From Stakelama marina (GTDB taxonomy: Bacteria; Pseudomonadota; Alphaproteobacteria; Sphingomonadales; Sphingomonadaceae), in NCBI RefSeq assembly GCF_018122655.1, contig NZ_JAGRQC010000002.1:496001-560000 (forward strand): DNA of 64,000 nt, written 5' to 3'. The notes beneath the pieces are model-generated. The model had not been told where the DNA came from. It did not search any database and saw only the letters and a program-made list of their open reading frames with translations. The position numbers were made by a program, and so were the translations under genes. Shown piece after piece: positions 18,161-26,212 of this stretch; the stretch's first letter is position 1; each line of letters opens with the position of its first letter.

Positions 18161-18189
18161 TTGCATCGGCGAACCCGCACAAATATGTA
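18161..18189 (+). promoter_or_regulatory. Candidate sigma-70 promoter of the MerC-like gene
   Basis: TTGCAT (18161-18166) and TATGTA (18184-18189) are separated by 17 bp in the gap between trmJ and the MerC-like gene. Transcription would begin around 18196, inside the Zur-like box, which is where a repressor site would be expected. Only consensus matching supports this. Confidence 0.45.
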
Positions 18190-18206
18190 ACGTTATATTA
18201 TCACAT
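18190..18206 (+). promoter_or_regulatory. Zur-like operator
   Basis: The AT-rich 17-mer ACGTTATATTATCACAT fits the proteobacterial Zur pattern ATGTTATAnTATAACAT at 14 of the 16 defined positions. It stands out in GC-rich DNA and overlaps the predicted transcription start of the MerC-like gene, 19 bp upstream of its start codon. This suggests zinc-dependent repression. No zur gene lies in the window. Confidence 0.55.
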
Positions 18207-18224
18207 ACTTATGGAGTGCCTGCG

Positions 18225-18620
18225 TTGGAATCGGCCAAATCCGACTGGCTCGACCGTGCGTCGATCACCGCTTCGTTCCTGTGCCTGATACACTGCCTGG
18301 CGCTGCCGCTGATCCTGTCGGCGCTGCCCGCACTGTCGCGCATCCTTGCCATACCCGAGAGCTTCCACATCTGGGTGCTCGCCTTCGCCGTTCCGGCAAG
18401 CGGTATCGCGCTCGTATCGGGCCGTGCTCGGCACGGCGCGAGCCGGACGCTGATTCTGGGCGCAGCCGGCCTCGCGCTGCTCGCAATCGGCGCTCTGCTT
18501 TATGGCGGCACGGGCTGGGAGACTCCGACCACGGTCGCCGGGAGCCTGGTGCTGACCGCAGCGCACGTCATCAACTGGCGGCTGCGCCAACGATGCGGCT
18601 GCGACACCGCTTCAGCCTGA
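18225..18620 (+). CDS. MerC-domain integral membrane protein
   Basis: A 131-aa protein with four hydrophobic segments (ITASFLCLIHCLALPLILSA, FHIWVLAFAVPASGIALVSG, LGAAGLALLAIGALLYGG and VAGSLVLTAAHVINW) and a cysteine-ended tail RCGCDTASA. The first-helix CLIHC and the paired cysteines near the C-terminus are hallmarks of the MerC mercury-uptake family. The TTG at 18225 is preferred as start because GGAG (18213-18216) lies 8 nt upstream; the GTG at 18216 overlaps that ribosome site. No other mer genes are present and a Zur-like box precedes it, so a zinc role is more likely than mercury. The 3' end overlaps the convergent gene by 9 bp. Confidence 0.85.
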   Translation: MESAKSDWLDRASITASFLCLIHCLALPLILSALPALSRILAIPESFHIWVLAFAVPASGIALVSGRARHGASRTLILGAAGLALLAIGALLYGGTGWETPTTVAGSLVLTAAHVINWRLRQRCGCDTASA

Positions 18621-19388
18621 CGGCGACCGCGGCCCCATTTCATAGTCGATCCGGATCCGGACCCACGCACCGATCTGCGGCACGCCACCGATCTGTGGGG
18701 GGCGAACACGAAACTGGAAGGCCGCGGCGAGCACCGCCTGTGCGATACCCGATCGCTCGGGATATTCATCGACCTTCACGCAATCCTCGACCCGGTAATG
18801 CGGCGCGGTCTTGCAGGCGATCATCCCCCAGCCCGGCCCTTTGGCCGCCGACAGGAACCCGCTGAGTTCATCGTCATACGGCTCGCGATACCAGGAGGCG
18901 GCATAAAGCGGCTCGCCGTGCGGTCCCGATCCGGAAACGCGCGGCGTATCGCCCGCGTTCACGGCGTAGCGCGGATCAGCCACCGGCCCATAGACCCTGG
19001 CCGGCTTGCTTGGCTTCGCAGGAGGAGCCGGGGTCGGCCGGGATATGTCGGTGGAGGCCATCTGGTCCGGTGCCAGCTCGATCATCGCCGGCGGGGCCTT
19101 TTCCGGCTGCGACGGAGACGGCGGCTGAGGCTCGGGCGCCTGTGCCGGCTTCGGCGGCTTTGGCTGCGTATGCTCCGGTGTCTTCGCCGCTTCGCTGTGT
19201 TCGGGCGCGGGCGGCTCCGGATTTTCGTCGGGTACCGCGTCGGGCGCTACGTTGAAGGTCACAAGCGGAACCTGGGCCTTTTCATCAACGAGGCGCGGCG
19301 CGAGCGTGAGCAACAGGAGCGCGACCAACCCCTCGGCCAGCAGCGCCAGCAAGACCCCCGAAGCGCGCTGACCGAGACGCGATCGCAT
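18612..19388 (-). CDS. TonB-like proline-rich envelope protein
   Basis: A 258-aa protein laid out like TonB: a short basic N-terminus, one membrane anchor (GVLLALLAEGLVALLLLTLA, about residues 11-30), a long Pro/Lys/Glu-rich periplasmic span (about 45-130; PKPPKPAQAPEPQPPSPSQP), and a compact C-terminal domain ending in a TonB-like IGAWVRIRIDYEMG strand. Two cysteines (IACKTAPHYRVEDCVKV) may form a disulfide. No ExbB/ExbD genes are nearby. The start is uncertain; the frame stays open to 19508, but 19388 puts the anchor at the usual place. A direct role with TonB receptors is plausible, not shown. Confidence 0.75.
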   Translation of the reverse strand: MRSRLGQRASGVLLALLAEGLVALLLLTLAPRLVDEKAQVPLVTFNVAPDAVPDENPEPPAPEHSEAAKTPEHTQPKPPKPAQAPEPQPPSPSQPEKAPPAMIELAPDQMASTDISRPTPAPPAKPSKPARVYGPVADPRYAVNAGDTPRVSGSGPHGEPLYAASWYREPYDDELSGFLSAAKGPGWGMIACKTAPHYRVEDCVKVDEYPERSGIAQAVLAAAFQFRVRPPQIGGVPQIGAWVRIRIDYEMGPRSPSG

Positions 19389-19544
19389 CCGGTCGCGCAG
19401 CGAATCGAACCTGGAACGGATTGCAGCGAAAATAGAACTCGACCCTCGACCCGGCGCGGCACCCGATTCCTTCGGGCACCGCAACGCGACCGCGCGATAG
19501 GCCCGCAATGCGTCGAAATCATGTCGCGCACCCCGGCGCGGGGC

Positions 19545-19847
19545 TTATCGCTCGTCGAATTTCACGAATTCATAGGCGATCGAGCCCTCGACGAGCGTCT
19601 CCCAGACGTCGCCGATGACCGATTCGGGAATACCGGCGTCGCGGGCATGCGCACGGGCATTGGCGATCACCGCCGCCTTGCGCGCTTCGTCGCGAACCTG
19701 ATCGCGCTGCGGCTTGATGCGCGCAGCCGCGTTCATATAGCCGAACCGGCGAGTAAGCAGCGCCACGATCTGCCGGTCGACATCGTCGACGCCGGCGCGG
19801 ACCTCTGCCATGGTGGTGCAATCTTCGGGAGCGAGTATCGTCGTCAT
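19545..19847 (-). CDS. Chorismate mutase (AroQ class, PchB-like)
   Basis: A 100-aa all-helical AroQ-type enzyme converting chorismate to prephenate for phenylalanine and tyrosine synthesis. Helix 1 carries the active-site Arg region (MAEVRAGVDDVDRQIVALLT), the linker has AAARIKPQRDQVRDEARK with the catalytic Lys, and the C-terminal helix ends WETLVEGSIAYEFVKFDE. It is a stand-alone domain, not fused to prephenate dehydratase. An isochorismate-pyruvate lyase activity (PchB) cannot be excluded from sequence, but no siderophore genes are present. Confidence 0.85.
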   Translation of the reverse strand: MTTILAPEDCTTMAEVRAGVDDVDRQIVALLTRRFGYMNAAARIKPQRDQVRDEARKAAVIANARAHARDAGIPESVIGDVWETLVEGSIAYEFVKFDER

Positions 19848-19884
19848 TCCCGGCTAGTGGCGGCGCGCCACGCGCCTGTCCAGC

Positions 19885-19913
19885 TTGACTTGCACGCCCC
19901 CTGCGGCTAGCAG
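19885..19913 (+). promoter_or_regulatory. Candidate sigma-70 promoter of rpsD
   Basis: TTGACT (19885-19890) and TAGCAG (19908-19913) are spaced by 17 bp, upstream of rpsD and in its direction. It would give a 5' leader of about 130 nt before the rpsD start codon, long enough to hold a regulatory structure. Confidence 0.45.
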
Positions 19914-20049
19914 CGCGCTTCTCGCAATCGGCCCCGCACCCCGGTGAAGCGGTGGCCCTGCCGGTCCATACGGCCCCAGCAGGCGAGACCGGGATCGCGA
20001 CCGTCGCCGAACCGATGGTCAACGTTGTTGAAATTGCAAGGAAATTACC

Positions 20050-20664
20050 ATGTCGAAGCGCACCAGCGCCAAGTACAAGCTCGATCGCCGGATGGGCGAA
20101 AACATCTGGGGTCGCCCTAAGAGCCCGGTCAACAAGCGCGAATACGGCCCCGGCCAGCACGGCCAGCGCCGCAAGGGCAAGATGTCCGACTTCGGCATCC
20201 AGCTGCGCGCCAAGCAGAAGCTGAAGGGCTATTACGGCGACGTCACCGAGAAGCAGTTCAAGCGCGCCTATGAAGAAGCGTCGCGCATGAAGGGCGATAC
20301 CTCGCAGAACCTGATCGGCATCCTCGAGCAGCGTCTCGACATGGTCGTCTATCGCGCCAAGTTCGCGCCGACGATCTTCGCCGCGCGCCAGCTCGTTTCG
20401 CACGGCCACATCCGCGTCAACGGCGTGAAGTGCAACATCGCCTCGCGCCGCGTGGTGCCGGGCGACGAGATCACGCTGGGTTCGAAGGCGCAGGAAATGG
20501 CGCTGGTGATCGAGGCGCAGAGCCTGCCCGAGCGCGACATTCCGGAATATGTCGCCCCCGACGGCGCGTCGAAGGTGACCTTCACTCGCGTGCCCACGCT
20601 CGACGAAGTGCCCTATCCGGTGAAGATGGAACCGAACCTGGTCGTCGAGTTCTACTCGCGCTGA
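20050..20664 (+). CDS. rpsD: 30S ribosomal protein S4
   Basis: S4 (204 aa) binds 16S rRNA early in small-subunit assembly. [20 protein letters not shown] at the N-terminus, [20 protein letters not shown], and the S4 RNA-binding domain [20 protein letters not shown] with VEFYSR at the end are diagnostic. AAGGA lies 7 nt before the ATG. As usual in alphaproteobacteria the gene is monocistronic, with its own promoter-like sequence and a strong terminator downstream. Confidence 0.98.
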   Translation: MSKRTSAKYKLDRRMGENIWGRPKSPVNKREYGPGQHGQRRKGKMSDFGIQLRAKQKLKGYYGDVTEKQFKRAYEEASRMKGDTSQNLIGILEQRLDMVVYRAKFAPTIFAARQLVSHGHIRVNGVKCNIASRRVVPGDEITLGSKAQEMALVIEAQSLPERDIPEYVAPDGASKVTFTRVPTLDEVPYPVKMEPNLVVEFYSR

Positions 20665-20688
20665 TCCCGGTTCCGGATCGAATTCTTG

Positions 20689-20718
20689 AAAGGGCGGTCC
20701 GTCGGGGCCGCCCTTTTT
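20689..20718 (+). terminator. Rho-independent terminator of rpsD
   Basis: An 11-bp stem, AAGGGCGGTCC (20690-20700) with GGGCCGCCCTT (20705-20715), encloses the loop GTCG and runs into TTTTT at 20714-20718. It lies 25 bp after the rpsD stop codon. Confidence 0.9.
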
Positions 20719-20799
20719 GCATCCGCAACCAATCGACACACTGCGCCGAGCCGTTATGCTGCCTTCCGACAACAAGGTTCAGTTGGAGGAACACGCCTG

Positions 20800-22443
20800 A
20801 TGCGCATCGCGCTTGCCGCCGGCATTGCCGCCATTACCCTCGCTTCCCCTGCGCTCGCGCAGGATGTCGCGACGCCCGACATTTCCGTGCAGACGCTGAA
20901 GACCGTTACCAAGACGCTGTCCTCCGACGCGTTTGAGGGGCGCGCGCCTGCGACGCCGGCCGAGGACAAGACGGTCAACTATATCATCCAGCAGTTTCAG
21001 AAGGCGGGGCTGAAGCCCGGCAATCATGGCAAGTGGACGCAGGACGTTCCGCTCGTCGAAATCACCGCGAGCGACGTGAAACCGCTGACCTTCACTGGCG
21101 GAAAGACGCCGATCAGCCTCGACTATCGCAAGGATATGGTCGTCGCGACCTATCGCGTCACGCCCAAAATCGACCTGTCGAACAGCGACGTCGTCTTCGT
21201 CGGATACGGCATCAACGCGCCGGAGCGCGGCTGGAACGACTATGCCGGCGTCGATGTGAAGGGCAAGACGGTCATCATCCTCGTCAACGATCCCGATTGG
21301 GAAACGCAGGGGCTGAAGGGCACGTTCAATGGTCGCGAAATGACCTATTACGGGCGCTGGACCTACAAATATGAAGAGGCCGCGCGACAGGGTGCCGCAG
21401 CCGCGATCATCGTCCACCAGACCGAACCCGCCGCCTATGGCTGGGGCGTCGTCCAGTCGTCATGGACCGGCGCTCAGCTGGAACAGGACACGCCCGGCGA
21501 TCATATGGACCAATCCAAGGCGATCGGGTGGATTCAGCATGATGCCGCCGAACAGCTGTTCGCCAGCGCCGGAAAGGATTTCGACGCACTGTCCGAAGCC
21601 GCCAAGCAGAAGGGGTTCCATGCGGTACCGCTGGGCCTGAAGGCTTCGACCGGGTTCGTGAACACGATCCGCCGCCAAGCATCGAAGAACGTGATCGGCA
21701 TCCTGCCGGGAACGAAACGGCCCGACGAGGTCGTGCTCTATTCGGCACATTGGGACCATCTCGGCCACTGCGACGCGGTGAACGGCGACGACATCTGCAA
21801 CGGCGCCGCAGACAATGCCAGCGGCGTCGCCGGGCTGGTCGCGATCGCCAAGGCGCAGGCGGAAGCGGGCGCAACCGCGCGGTCGCAGGTGTTCCTTGCC
21901 GTCACGGCCGAGGAATCTGGGCTGCTGGGGTCGAAATTCTATGCTGAGAACCCGGTCTATCCGCTCGCCAAGACGGTCGGCGGCGTCAACATGGACGTCC
22001 TCAACCTGATGGGTAAGACCAAGGACTTCGTCATCACCGGCGTCGGCAAGTCGGAGCTTGAGGATCTGGTGAAGCCGCTCGTCGCCGAACAGGGTCGCGT
22101 CATCAAGCCCGAGGCGCATCCCGAGCGCGGCCACTATTACCGTTCCGACCATTTCAGCTTCGCCAAGCTGGGCGTGCCGATGCTCGATGCGAGCAGTGGC
22201 ATCGACCTGGTCAATGGCGGCACCGCCGCGGGCGAGAAGGCGAGCCAGGACTATACCGACAATCGCTATCACAAGCCGCAGGATGAATATGACCCGAACT
22301 GGAACTGGTCGGGTGCGGTCGAGGATCTCGACATCTACTACGAACTGGGCCGCGAGCTTGCGCAGGGCGACATCTGGCCGAACTGGTATGAAAATGCCGA
22401 GTTCCGCAGCATCCGCGACAAGAGCCGCGCCAAGGTGAAGTAA
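20800..22443 (+). CDS. Exported M28-family metallopeptidase with PA domain
   Basis: A 547-aa secreted aminopeptidase-like enzyme. The start at 20800 has a strong ribosome site (GGAGGA, 9 nt upstream) and begins a clear signal peptide (MRIALAAGIAAITLASPALA). A protease-associated domain lies around residues 130-270 (VVFVGYGINAPERGWNDYAG). The M28 di-zinc ligands follow in ALYSAHWDHLGHC-type context (YSAHWDHLGHCD), GAADNASGVAGLV, TAEESGLLGSKFY, NMDVLNLMG and RSDHFSFAKLGVPM. All metal ligands appear intact. Substrate is unknown. Confidence 0.93.
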   Translation: MRIALAAGIAAITLASPALAQDVATPDISVQTLKTVTKTLSSDAFEGRAPATPAEDKTVNYIIQQFQKAGLKPGNHGKWTQDVPLVEITASDVKPLTFTGGKTPISLDYRKDMVVATYRVTPKIDLSNSDVVFVGYGINAPERGWNDYAGVDVKGKTVIILVNDPDWETQGLKGTFNGREMTYYGRWTYKYEEAARQGAAAAIIVHQTEPAAYGWGVVQSSWTGAQLEQDTPGDHMDQSKAIGWIQHDAAEQLFASAGKDFDALSEAAKQKGFHAVPLGLKASTGFVNTIRRQASKNVIGILPGTKRPDEVVLYSAHWDHLGHCDAVNGDDICNGAADNASGVAGLVAIAKAQAEAGATARSQVFLAVTAEESGLLGSKFYAENPVYPLAKTVGGVNMDVLNLMGKTKDFVITGVGKSELEDLVKPLVAEQGRVIKPEAHPERGHYYRSDHFSFAKLGVPMLDASSGIDLVNGGTAAGEKASQDYTDNRYHKPQDEYDPNWNWSGAVEDLDIYYELGRELAQGDIWPNWYENAEFRSIRDKSRAKVK

Positions 22444-22484
22444 GACGCTTTTCCTGACGCGAATCTGGTCCTAATAGCGCGTTT

Positions 22485-23468
22485 ATGACGTCAGCGCGCA
22501 AGCCCCCGAAGCCCGAATGGGCACCGCACAAGGCGGTCTGGATCGGCTTTCCGAGCCATCCCGAATTGTGGCGAACCGACCTTGAACCGGCGCGGCGCGA
22601 AGTGGCCGACTTCGCCCGTGCCGTCCATGCCGGCGGGCATGGTGAAAAGGTTATCCTCGTCGCCGCCGACGACGAAGCGGCAACCGCTGCGCAGATCGCC
22701 GCCGGCAATGCCGCCGATGTCGTGGTGGAAGAGTTCGGCGATATCTGGCTGCGCGATACCGGCCCGATCATCGGCGGCGACGGCGTGGCGCACGATTTCG
22801 CGTTCAACGGCTGGGGCGGCAAATATGATCTGCCCGGCGACGATGATGTCGGCCGACGCCTCGCCAGGCATCGCCGGATGACGGTCGAGACGCACGACTG
22901 GATCCTCGAAGGCGGCGCGATCGACGGTGACGGTACCGGGCTGGCCGTCACCACGCGCCAGTGCCTGCTCAACCCCAACCGCAATCGCGGCATGTCGCAA
23001 AGCGAGGTGGAGGAGCTGCTCTACCGCGACCTCGGCTATGACCGGGTGTTGTGGCTTGGCGACGGACTGGTCAACGACCATACCGACGGCCATGTCGACA
23101 ATCTCGCGCGCTTCGTCGGCGAAAATCGGCTGGCGATCCCCGAGCCCGACGACAACGACCCGAACTGGAACGTCTATCAGGCGGCAGCGCGGCAGGCGGA
23201 GCTGTTCGGCTGCGACGTGGTGCGTATCCCCTCCCCCGGCCGGATGCTCGGCCCCGACCGCGAGGTCATCCCCGCGAGCTATATGAACTTCTATATCGGC
23301 AATGCCGCGGTCGTCGTGCCGATCTATGGCCAGATGGCCGATCACCGCGCCGTCGCCGCGATCGAAGAACTGTTCCCCGATCGCGAGGTGATTGGCCTGC
23401 GTGCCAATTACATCCTGACCGGCGGCGGCAGCTTCCACTGTATCTCGCAACAGATACCGGCACGCTGA
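22485..23468 (+). CDS. aguA: Agmatine deiminase
   Basis: AguA (327 aa) hydrolyses agmatine to N-carbamoylputrescine and ammonia. Family features are WIGFPSHPELWRTDLEPARR at the N-terminus, DIWLRDTGPII, the AFNGWGGKY segment, WLGDGLVNDHTDGHVDN and the catalytic cysteine in TGGGSFHCISQQIPAR at the C-terminus. The length is slightly short but complete. It is followed by aguB 82 bp downstream, so the two genes make putrescine from agmatine; an arginine decarboxylase is not in the window. Confidence 0.95.
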   Translation: MTSARKPPKPEWAPHKAVWIGFPSHPELWRTDLEPARREVADFARAVHAGGHGEKVILVAADDEAATAAQIAAGNAADVVVEEFGDIWLRDTGPIIGGDGVAHDFAFNGWGGKYDLPGDDDVGRRLARHRRMTVETHDWILEGGAIDGDGTGLAVTTRQCLLNPNRNRGMSQSEVEELLYRDLGYDRVLWLGDGLVNDHTDGHVDNLARFVGENRLAIPEPDDNDPNWNVYQAAARQAELFGCDVVRIPSPGRMLGPDREVIPASYMNFYIGNAAVVVPIYGQMADHRAVAAIEELFPDREVIGLRANYILTGGGSFHCISQQIPAR

Positions 23469-23550
23469 CGAACCACGCTGCAATGCTCCGCGCGGCCGCG
23501 GCCGAAAGCGGGCATGGCATCCGCGCGCGGCAGCGCCTATGTGACGCTCC

Positions 23551-24399
23551 ATGACCGAAATCACCGTCGCCGCACTGCAACTGGCCTTCTCTGCCGACAT
23601 CGACGCCAACATCGCGCATGTCTCCGACCTGATCCGCGAAGCGGCGGGCAAGGGCGCGCAGGTCGTGCTGCCGCCCGAACTGTTCGAGGGCGAATATTTC
23701 TGCCGCGTCGAAGACGAGGGCCTGTTCGCCAATGCGCGCCCCGCCGCCGATCACAAGGCTGTCCAGGCGATGCGCAAGCTCTCCGCCGAACTGGGAATCT
23801 ACATTCCGACCAGCTTTTTCGAAGCCGACGGGCCGCACTATTACAACAGCCTCGCGATGATCGGTCCCGACGGCGAAGTCGCGGGAATCTATCGCAAGAC
23901 GCACATTCCCGACGGGCCGGGCTATGAAGAGAAATTCTATTTCCGCCCCGGCAATACCGGGTTCAGGGTCTGGAACGGACCGAGCGCGAAGCTCGGCATC
24001 GGCGTGTGCTGGGACCAATGGTATCCGGAAGCGGCGCGCGCGATGATGCTGATGGGTGCGGAACTGCTATTCTATCCCACCGCGATCGGCAGCGAACCGC
24101 ATGACGCCGATCTCGACACCAGTCGGCTATGGCGCCGCGCGATGATCGGCCATGCCGTATCGAATGTCGTGCCGGTGATCGCCGCCAACCGGATCGGCGA
24201 CGAACATGGCCAGAATTTTTACGGCCACAGCTTCATCTGCGACGAACGCGGCGATCTGGTCGCCGAATTCGGAGCGCAGGAAACGGGGGTTCTGATCGCG
24301 ACGATCGACCTCGACCGGGTCAAGCGTCACCGCGCCGCCTTCGGCTTCTTCCGCGATCGGCGACCGGACATGTACGGACGGCTGGTTCAGGACGTTTAA
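23551..24399 (+). CDS. aguB: N-carbamoylputrescine amidase
   Basis: AguB (282 aa) is a nitrilase-family amidase that hydrolyses N-carbamoylputrescine to putrescine. The catalytic triad is visible: Glu in VVLPPELFEGEYF, Lys in YRKTHIPDGPGYEEKFYF, and Cys in GIGVCWDQWYPEAARAM. The C-terminal region (NFYGHSFICDERGDL, FGFFRDRRPDMY) matches the plant/bacterial AguB type. It lies directly downstream of aguA. Confidence 0.95.
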   Translation: MTEITVAALQLAFSADIDANIAHVSDLIREAAGKGAQVVLPPELFEGEYFCRVEDEGLFANARPAADHKAVQAMRKLSAELGIYIPTSFFEADGPHYYNSLAMIGPDGEVAGIYRKTHIPDGPGYEEKFYFRPGNTGFRVWNGPSAKLGIGVCWDQWYPEAARAMMLMGAELLFYPTAIGSEPHDADLDTSRLWRRAMIGHAVSNVVPVIAANRIGDEHGQNFYGHSFICDERGDLVAEFGAQETGVLIATIDLDRVKRHRAAFGFFRDRRPDMYGRLVQDV

Positions 24400-24412
24400 G
24401 GCGGCAGCCGGG

Positions 24413-24655
24413 TTATTTACCGACATCCTCGCGCACGATGATCGGCTTTTCGCAGCCATCGACGGTGCGGAGGACAGCGACATATTGGTCGGCGGGTGGC
24501 TCCTGCGACAGCGGCTTGACCCGAACCGATCCATCGCGATCGGCGGCGGTGGAGCGCGCATGGTTGCACATCGGCTTGTCGTGAAGCGCCGGATTTGCGG
24601 GCGCCGATTGCGCCGGCGCAAAGCCCGCCATCGCCAATAGAAGCAGCATCGGCAT
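24413..24655 (-). CDS. Hypothetical small exported protein
   Basis: An 80-aa protein of unknown function. The ATG at 24655 has GAGGAG 8 nt upstream and begins a short signal peptide (MPMLLLLAMAGFAPAQSAPA). The mature part has two cysteines (KPMCNHARST and VDGCEKPIIV), which could form a disulfide in the periplasm. It is convergent with aguB (13 bp apart). No named domain is recognised. Confidence 0.7.
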   Translation of the reverse strand: MPMLLLLAMAGFAPAQSAPANPALHDKPMCNHARSTAADRDGSVRVKPLSQEPPADQYVAVLRTVDGCEKPIIVREDVGK

Positions 24656-24708
24656 GGTCGCATCTCCTCATGCGGATGATGCCGTCATATCAGCTTTTGG
24701 TCGGCGCG

Positions 24709-25395
24709 TCAGCGCGCCGGTTTCAGCGCCAGCGCCCGCGCGAATACCGCCTCGAACATTTCGGGCGTCAGTCGGCGCGTGTTGGTGTTGTAGCGCGAGC
24801 AGTGATAGCTGTCGATCAACACCGCGCCGTCGGGCATCGCGTGCTCGGCGCCGTGACCGAAGGGATGATCGGCGAGCCTTTCGCCGAACATGCGCAGCAC
24901 CGAATCATGCGCGATGCGCCCGAGCGCGACGAGCACATGGAGCTGCGGCAGCGCCGCGCGCTGATCGGCAAGGAACGGTCGGCAGGCGTTGATTTCCTTC
25001 GGTGTCGGCTTGTTCTGCGGCGGCAGGCAGCGCACCGCGTTTACGATCACGGCACCGTCCAGCATCAGCCCGTCATCGGGCCGACCGTCATATCTGTCGT
25101 TCGACAACCCGAACTTGCCGAGCGTTTCGTAGAGCAGGTCGCCTGCATAATCGCCGGTAAAGGGCCGCCCGGTCCGGTTCGCGCCGTGCTTTCCGGGGGC
25201 GAGCCCGACAATGCCGAGCCATGCTCCGGCATCGCCAAAGGCATGGACCGGCGCGTTCCACCAGTCGGGATGTTCGAGGCGCAGTTCGTTGCGCAGCGCG
25301 ACGAGCCTGGGGCAGCGCGGGCAGTCGTGGGGTGGCTCGGTATCGGGAAGGGGGCTGGCGACTGGCATCGCGGCGGGATAGGCGGGGCGGACCAT
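24709..25395 (-). CDS. Family 5 uracil-DNA glycosylase (UDGb-like)
   Basis: A 228-aa DNA-repair enzyme that removes uracil or related deaminated bases. The four-cysteine Fe-S type N-terminus is seen in DCPRCPRLVALRNE with further cysteines in NAVRCLPPQNKPTP and INACRPF. Motif 1 is GLAPGKHGANRTGRPFTGD, characteristic of family 5, and motif 2 is IDSYHCSRYNTNTRRL. The ATG at 25395 overlaps the folK start codon on the other strand; the in-frame ATG at 25368 (MPVASPLPDT) would avoid this and cannot be excluded. Confidence 0.88.
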   Translation of the reverse strand: MVRPAYPAAMPVASPLPDTEPPHDCPRCPRLVALRNELRLEHPDWWNAPVHAFGDAGAWLGIVGLAPGKHGANRTGRPFTGDYAGDLLYETLGKFGLSNDRYDGRPDDGLMLDGAVIVNAVRCLPPQNKPTPKEINACRPFLADQRAALPQLHVLVALGRIAHDSVLRMFGERLADHPFGHGAEHAMPDGAVLIDSYHCSRYNTNTRRLTPEMFEAVFARALALKPAR

Positions 25396-25855
25396 GACGA
25401 CAAGCTATGCCATCGCGTTGGGATCGAACCGCCGCACCCGCCACGGCGACCCTCGCGCCACATTGCGCGCCGCGATCGAACGGCTGGAGGGCGTGTTCGC
25501 TATATCACCGTTCGTCGAGACCGATCCGGTGGGACCGTCGCGACGGCGCTTCGCCAACGCCGTCGTGCTGATGAACAGCGAAATGTCGCCGCCCGAGCTC
25601 CTCGACCGTCTGAAACGGCTGGAAAGCGATTTCGGCCGGCGCCGCGGCCAGCGCTGGGGGGAACGCACGCTCGACTGCGATATCATATTGTGGTCGGGCG
25701 GCATCTGGGCCGAACCGGGGCTTACCGTCCCCCACGCGTTGTTCCGCGAACGCGGTTTCGTCCTCGATCCGCTGAGCGCCGTCGCGGCCGGCTGGCGCGA
25801 TCCGATATCGGGTCTTTCGGTGCGTCAATTGCAACATCGGCGCAAGCGCGGTTGA
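25394..25855 (+). CDS. folK: 2-amino-4-hydroxy-6-hydroxymethyldihydropteridine pyrophosphokinase
   Basis: FolK (153 aa) transfers pyrophosphate from ATP to the pterin precursor in folate synthesis. Motifs: MTTSYAIALGSNRRTRHGDP at the N-terminus, SPFVETDPVGPSRRRFANAV, and the signature RWGERTLDCDIILW with the metal-binding aspartates. The protein ends soon after the PHALFRERGFVLDPL segment, so it is a stand-alone enzyme. Its start codon overlaps that of the divergent uracil-DNA glycosylase. tRNA-Lys follows 37 bp downstream. Confidence 0.93.
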   Translation: MTTSYAIALGSNRRTRHGDPRATLRAAIERLEGVFAISPFVETDPVGPSRRRFANAVVLMNSEMSPPELLDRLKRLESDFGRRRGQRWGERTLDCDIILWSGGIWAEPGLTVPHALFRERGFVLDPLSAVAAGWRDPISGLSVRQLQHRRKRG

Positions 25856-25892
25856 CCCCGCCCGCGCACGCGCTTACCTGCACCGCTTGCGA

Positions 25893-25968
25893 GGGCCCTT
25901 AGCTCAGTCGGTAGAGCAACTGACTTTTAATCAGTAGGTCGCTGGTTCGAATCCAGCAGGGCTCACCA
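25893..25968 (+). tRNA. tRNA-Lys (anticodon TTT), CCA encoded
   Basis: A 76-nt tRNA. The acceptor stem pairs GGGCCCT (25893-25899) with AGGGCTC (one G-U pair); the D-arm is TAGCTCAGTCGGTAGAGCA; the anticodon stem-loop is ACTGA-CTTTTAA-TCAGT with TTT at 25926-25928; the T-arm contains GGTTCGAATCC. CCA is encoded at 25966-25968. A GC hairpin at 26023-26049 (8-bp stem CGCCGCCC/GGGCGGCG) lies downstream but has no T-run, so I do not call it a terminator. I see no integrase or repeated 3' end suggesting use as an attachment site. Confidence 0.98.
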
Positions 25969-26113
25969 CCTCCCGAAAGCTCGGCTTTATCCCCGTCGCA
26001 GGGGTGAATGGCAGAGAGACGCCGCCGCCCGGGAGCTGATTGGGCGGCGACGGCTCCCTGTCAAAGCGAACGTGGCGCACAGCGACGCGGTTCCCAGAAA
26101 TTGACCCGATTTT

Positions 26114-26139
26114 GGAACGGTTTGTGCGGTTTATCCGTA
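26114..26139 (+). promoter_or_regulatory. Candidate EcfG-type (general stress) promoter
   Basis: GGAAC (26114-26118), a 17-bp spacer and CGTA (26136-26139) resemble the alphaproteobacterial EcfG promoter (GGAAC-N16/17-CGTT), with one mismatch in the -10 element. It lies about 75 bp upstream of the SYLF lipoprotein start. Confidence 0.4.
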
Positions 26140-26212
26140 CCTTGCCCGTCGCGTCGGTGCGTGGACCCCCCTCCAGCACCGCAGCGCGCGAGAATTACAA
26201 GTGGAGGACAAG

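Noticed and set aside
26023..26049. 8-bp GC hairpin downstream of tRNA-Lys as terminator
   Set aside because: It has an 11-nt loop and no T-run; GC-rich DNA produces such stems often.
25931..26179. Minus-strand frame ending in SPAGFEPATY next to tRNA-Lys
   Set aside because: That peptide ending is the well-known artefact of reading a tRNA T-arm (GGTTCGAATCC) on the antisense strand.
25893..26200. Possible integration site at the 3' end of tRNA-Lys
   Set aside because: No integrase, no direct repeat of the tRNA end and no change of gene content nearby.
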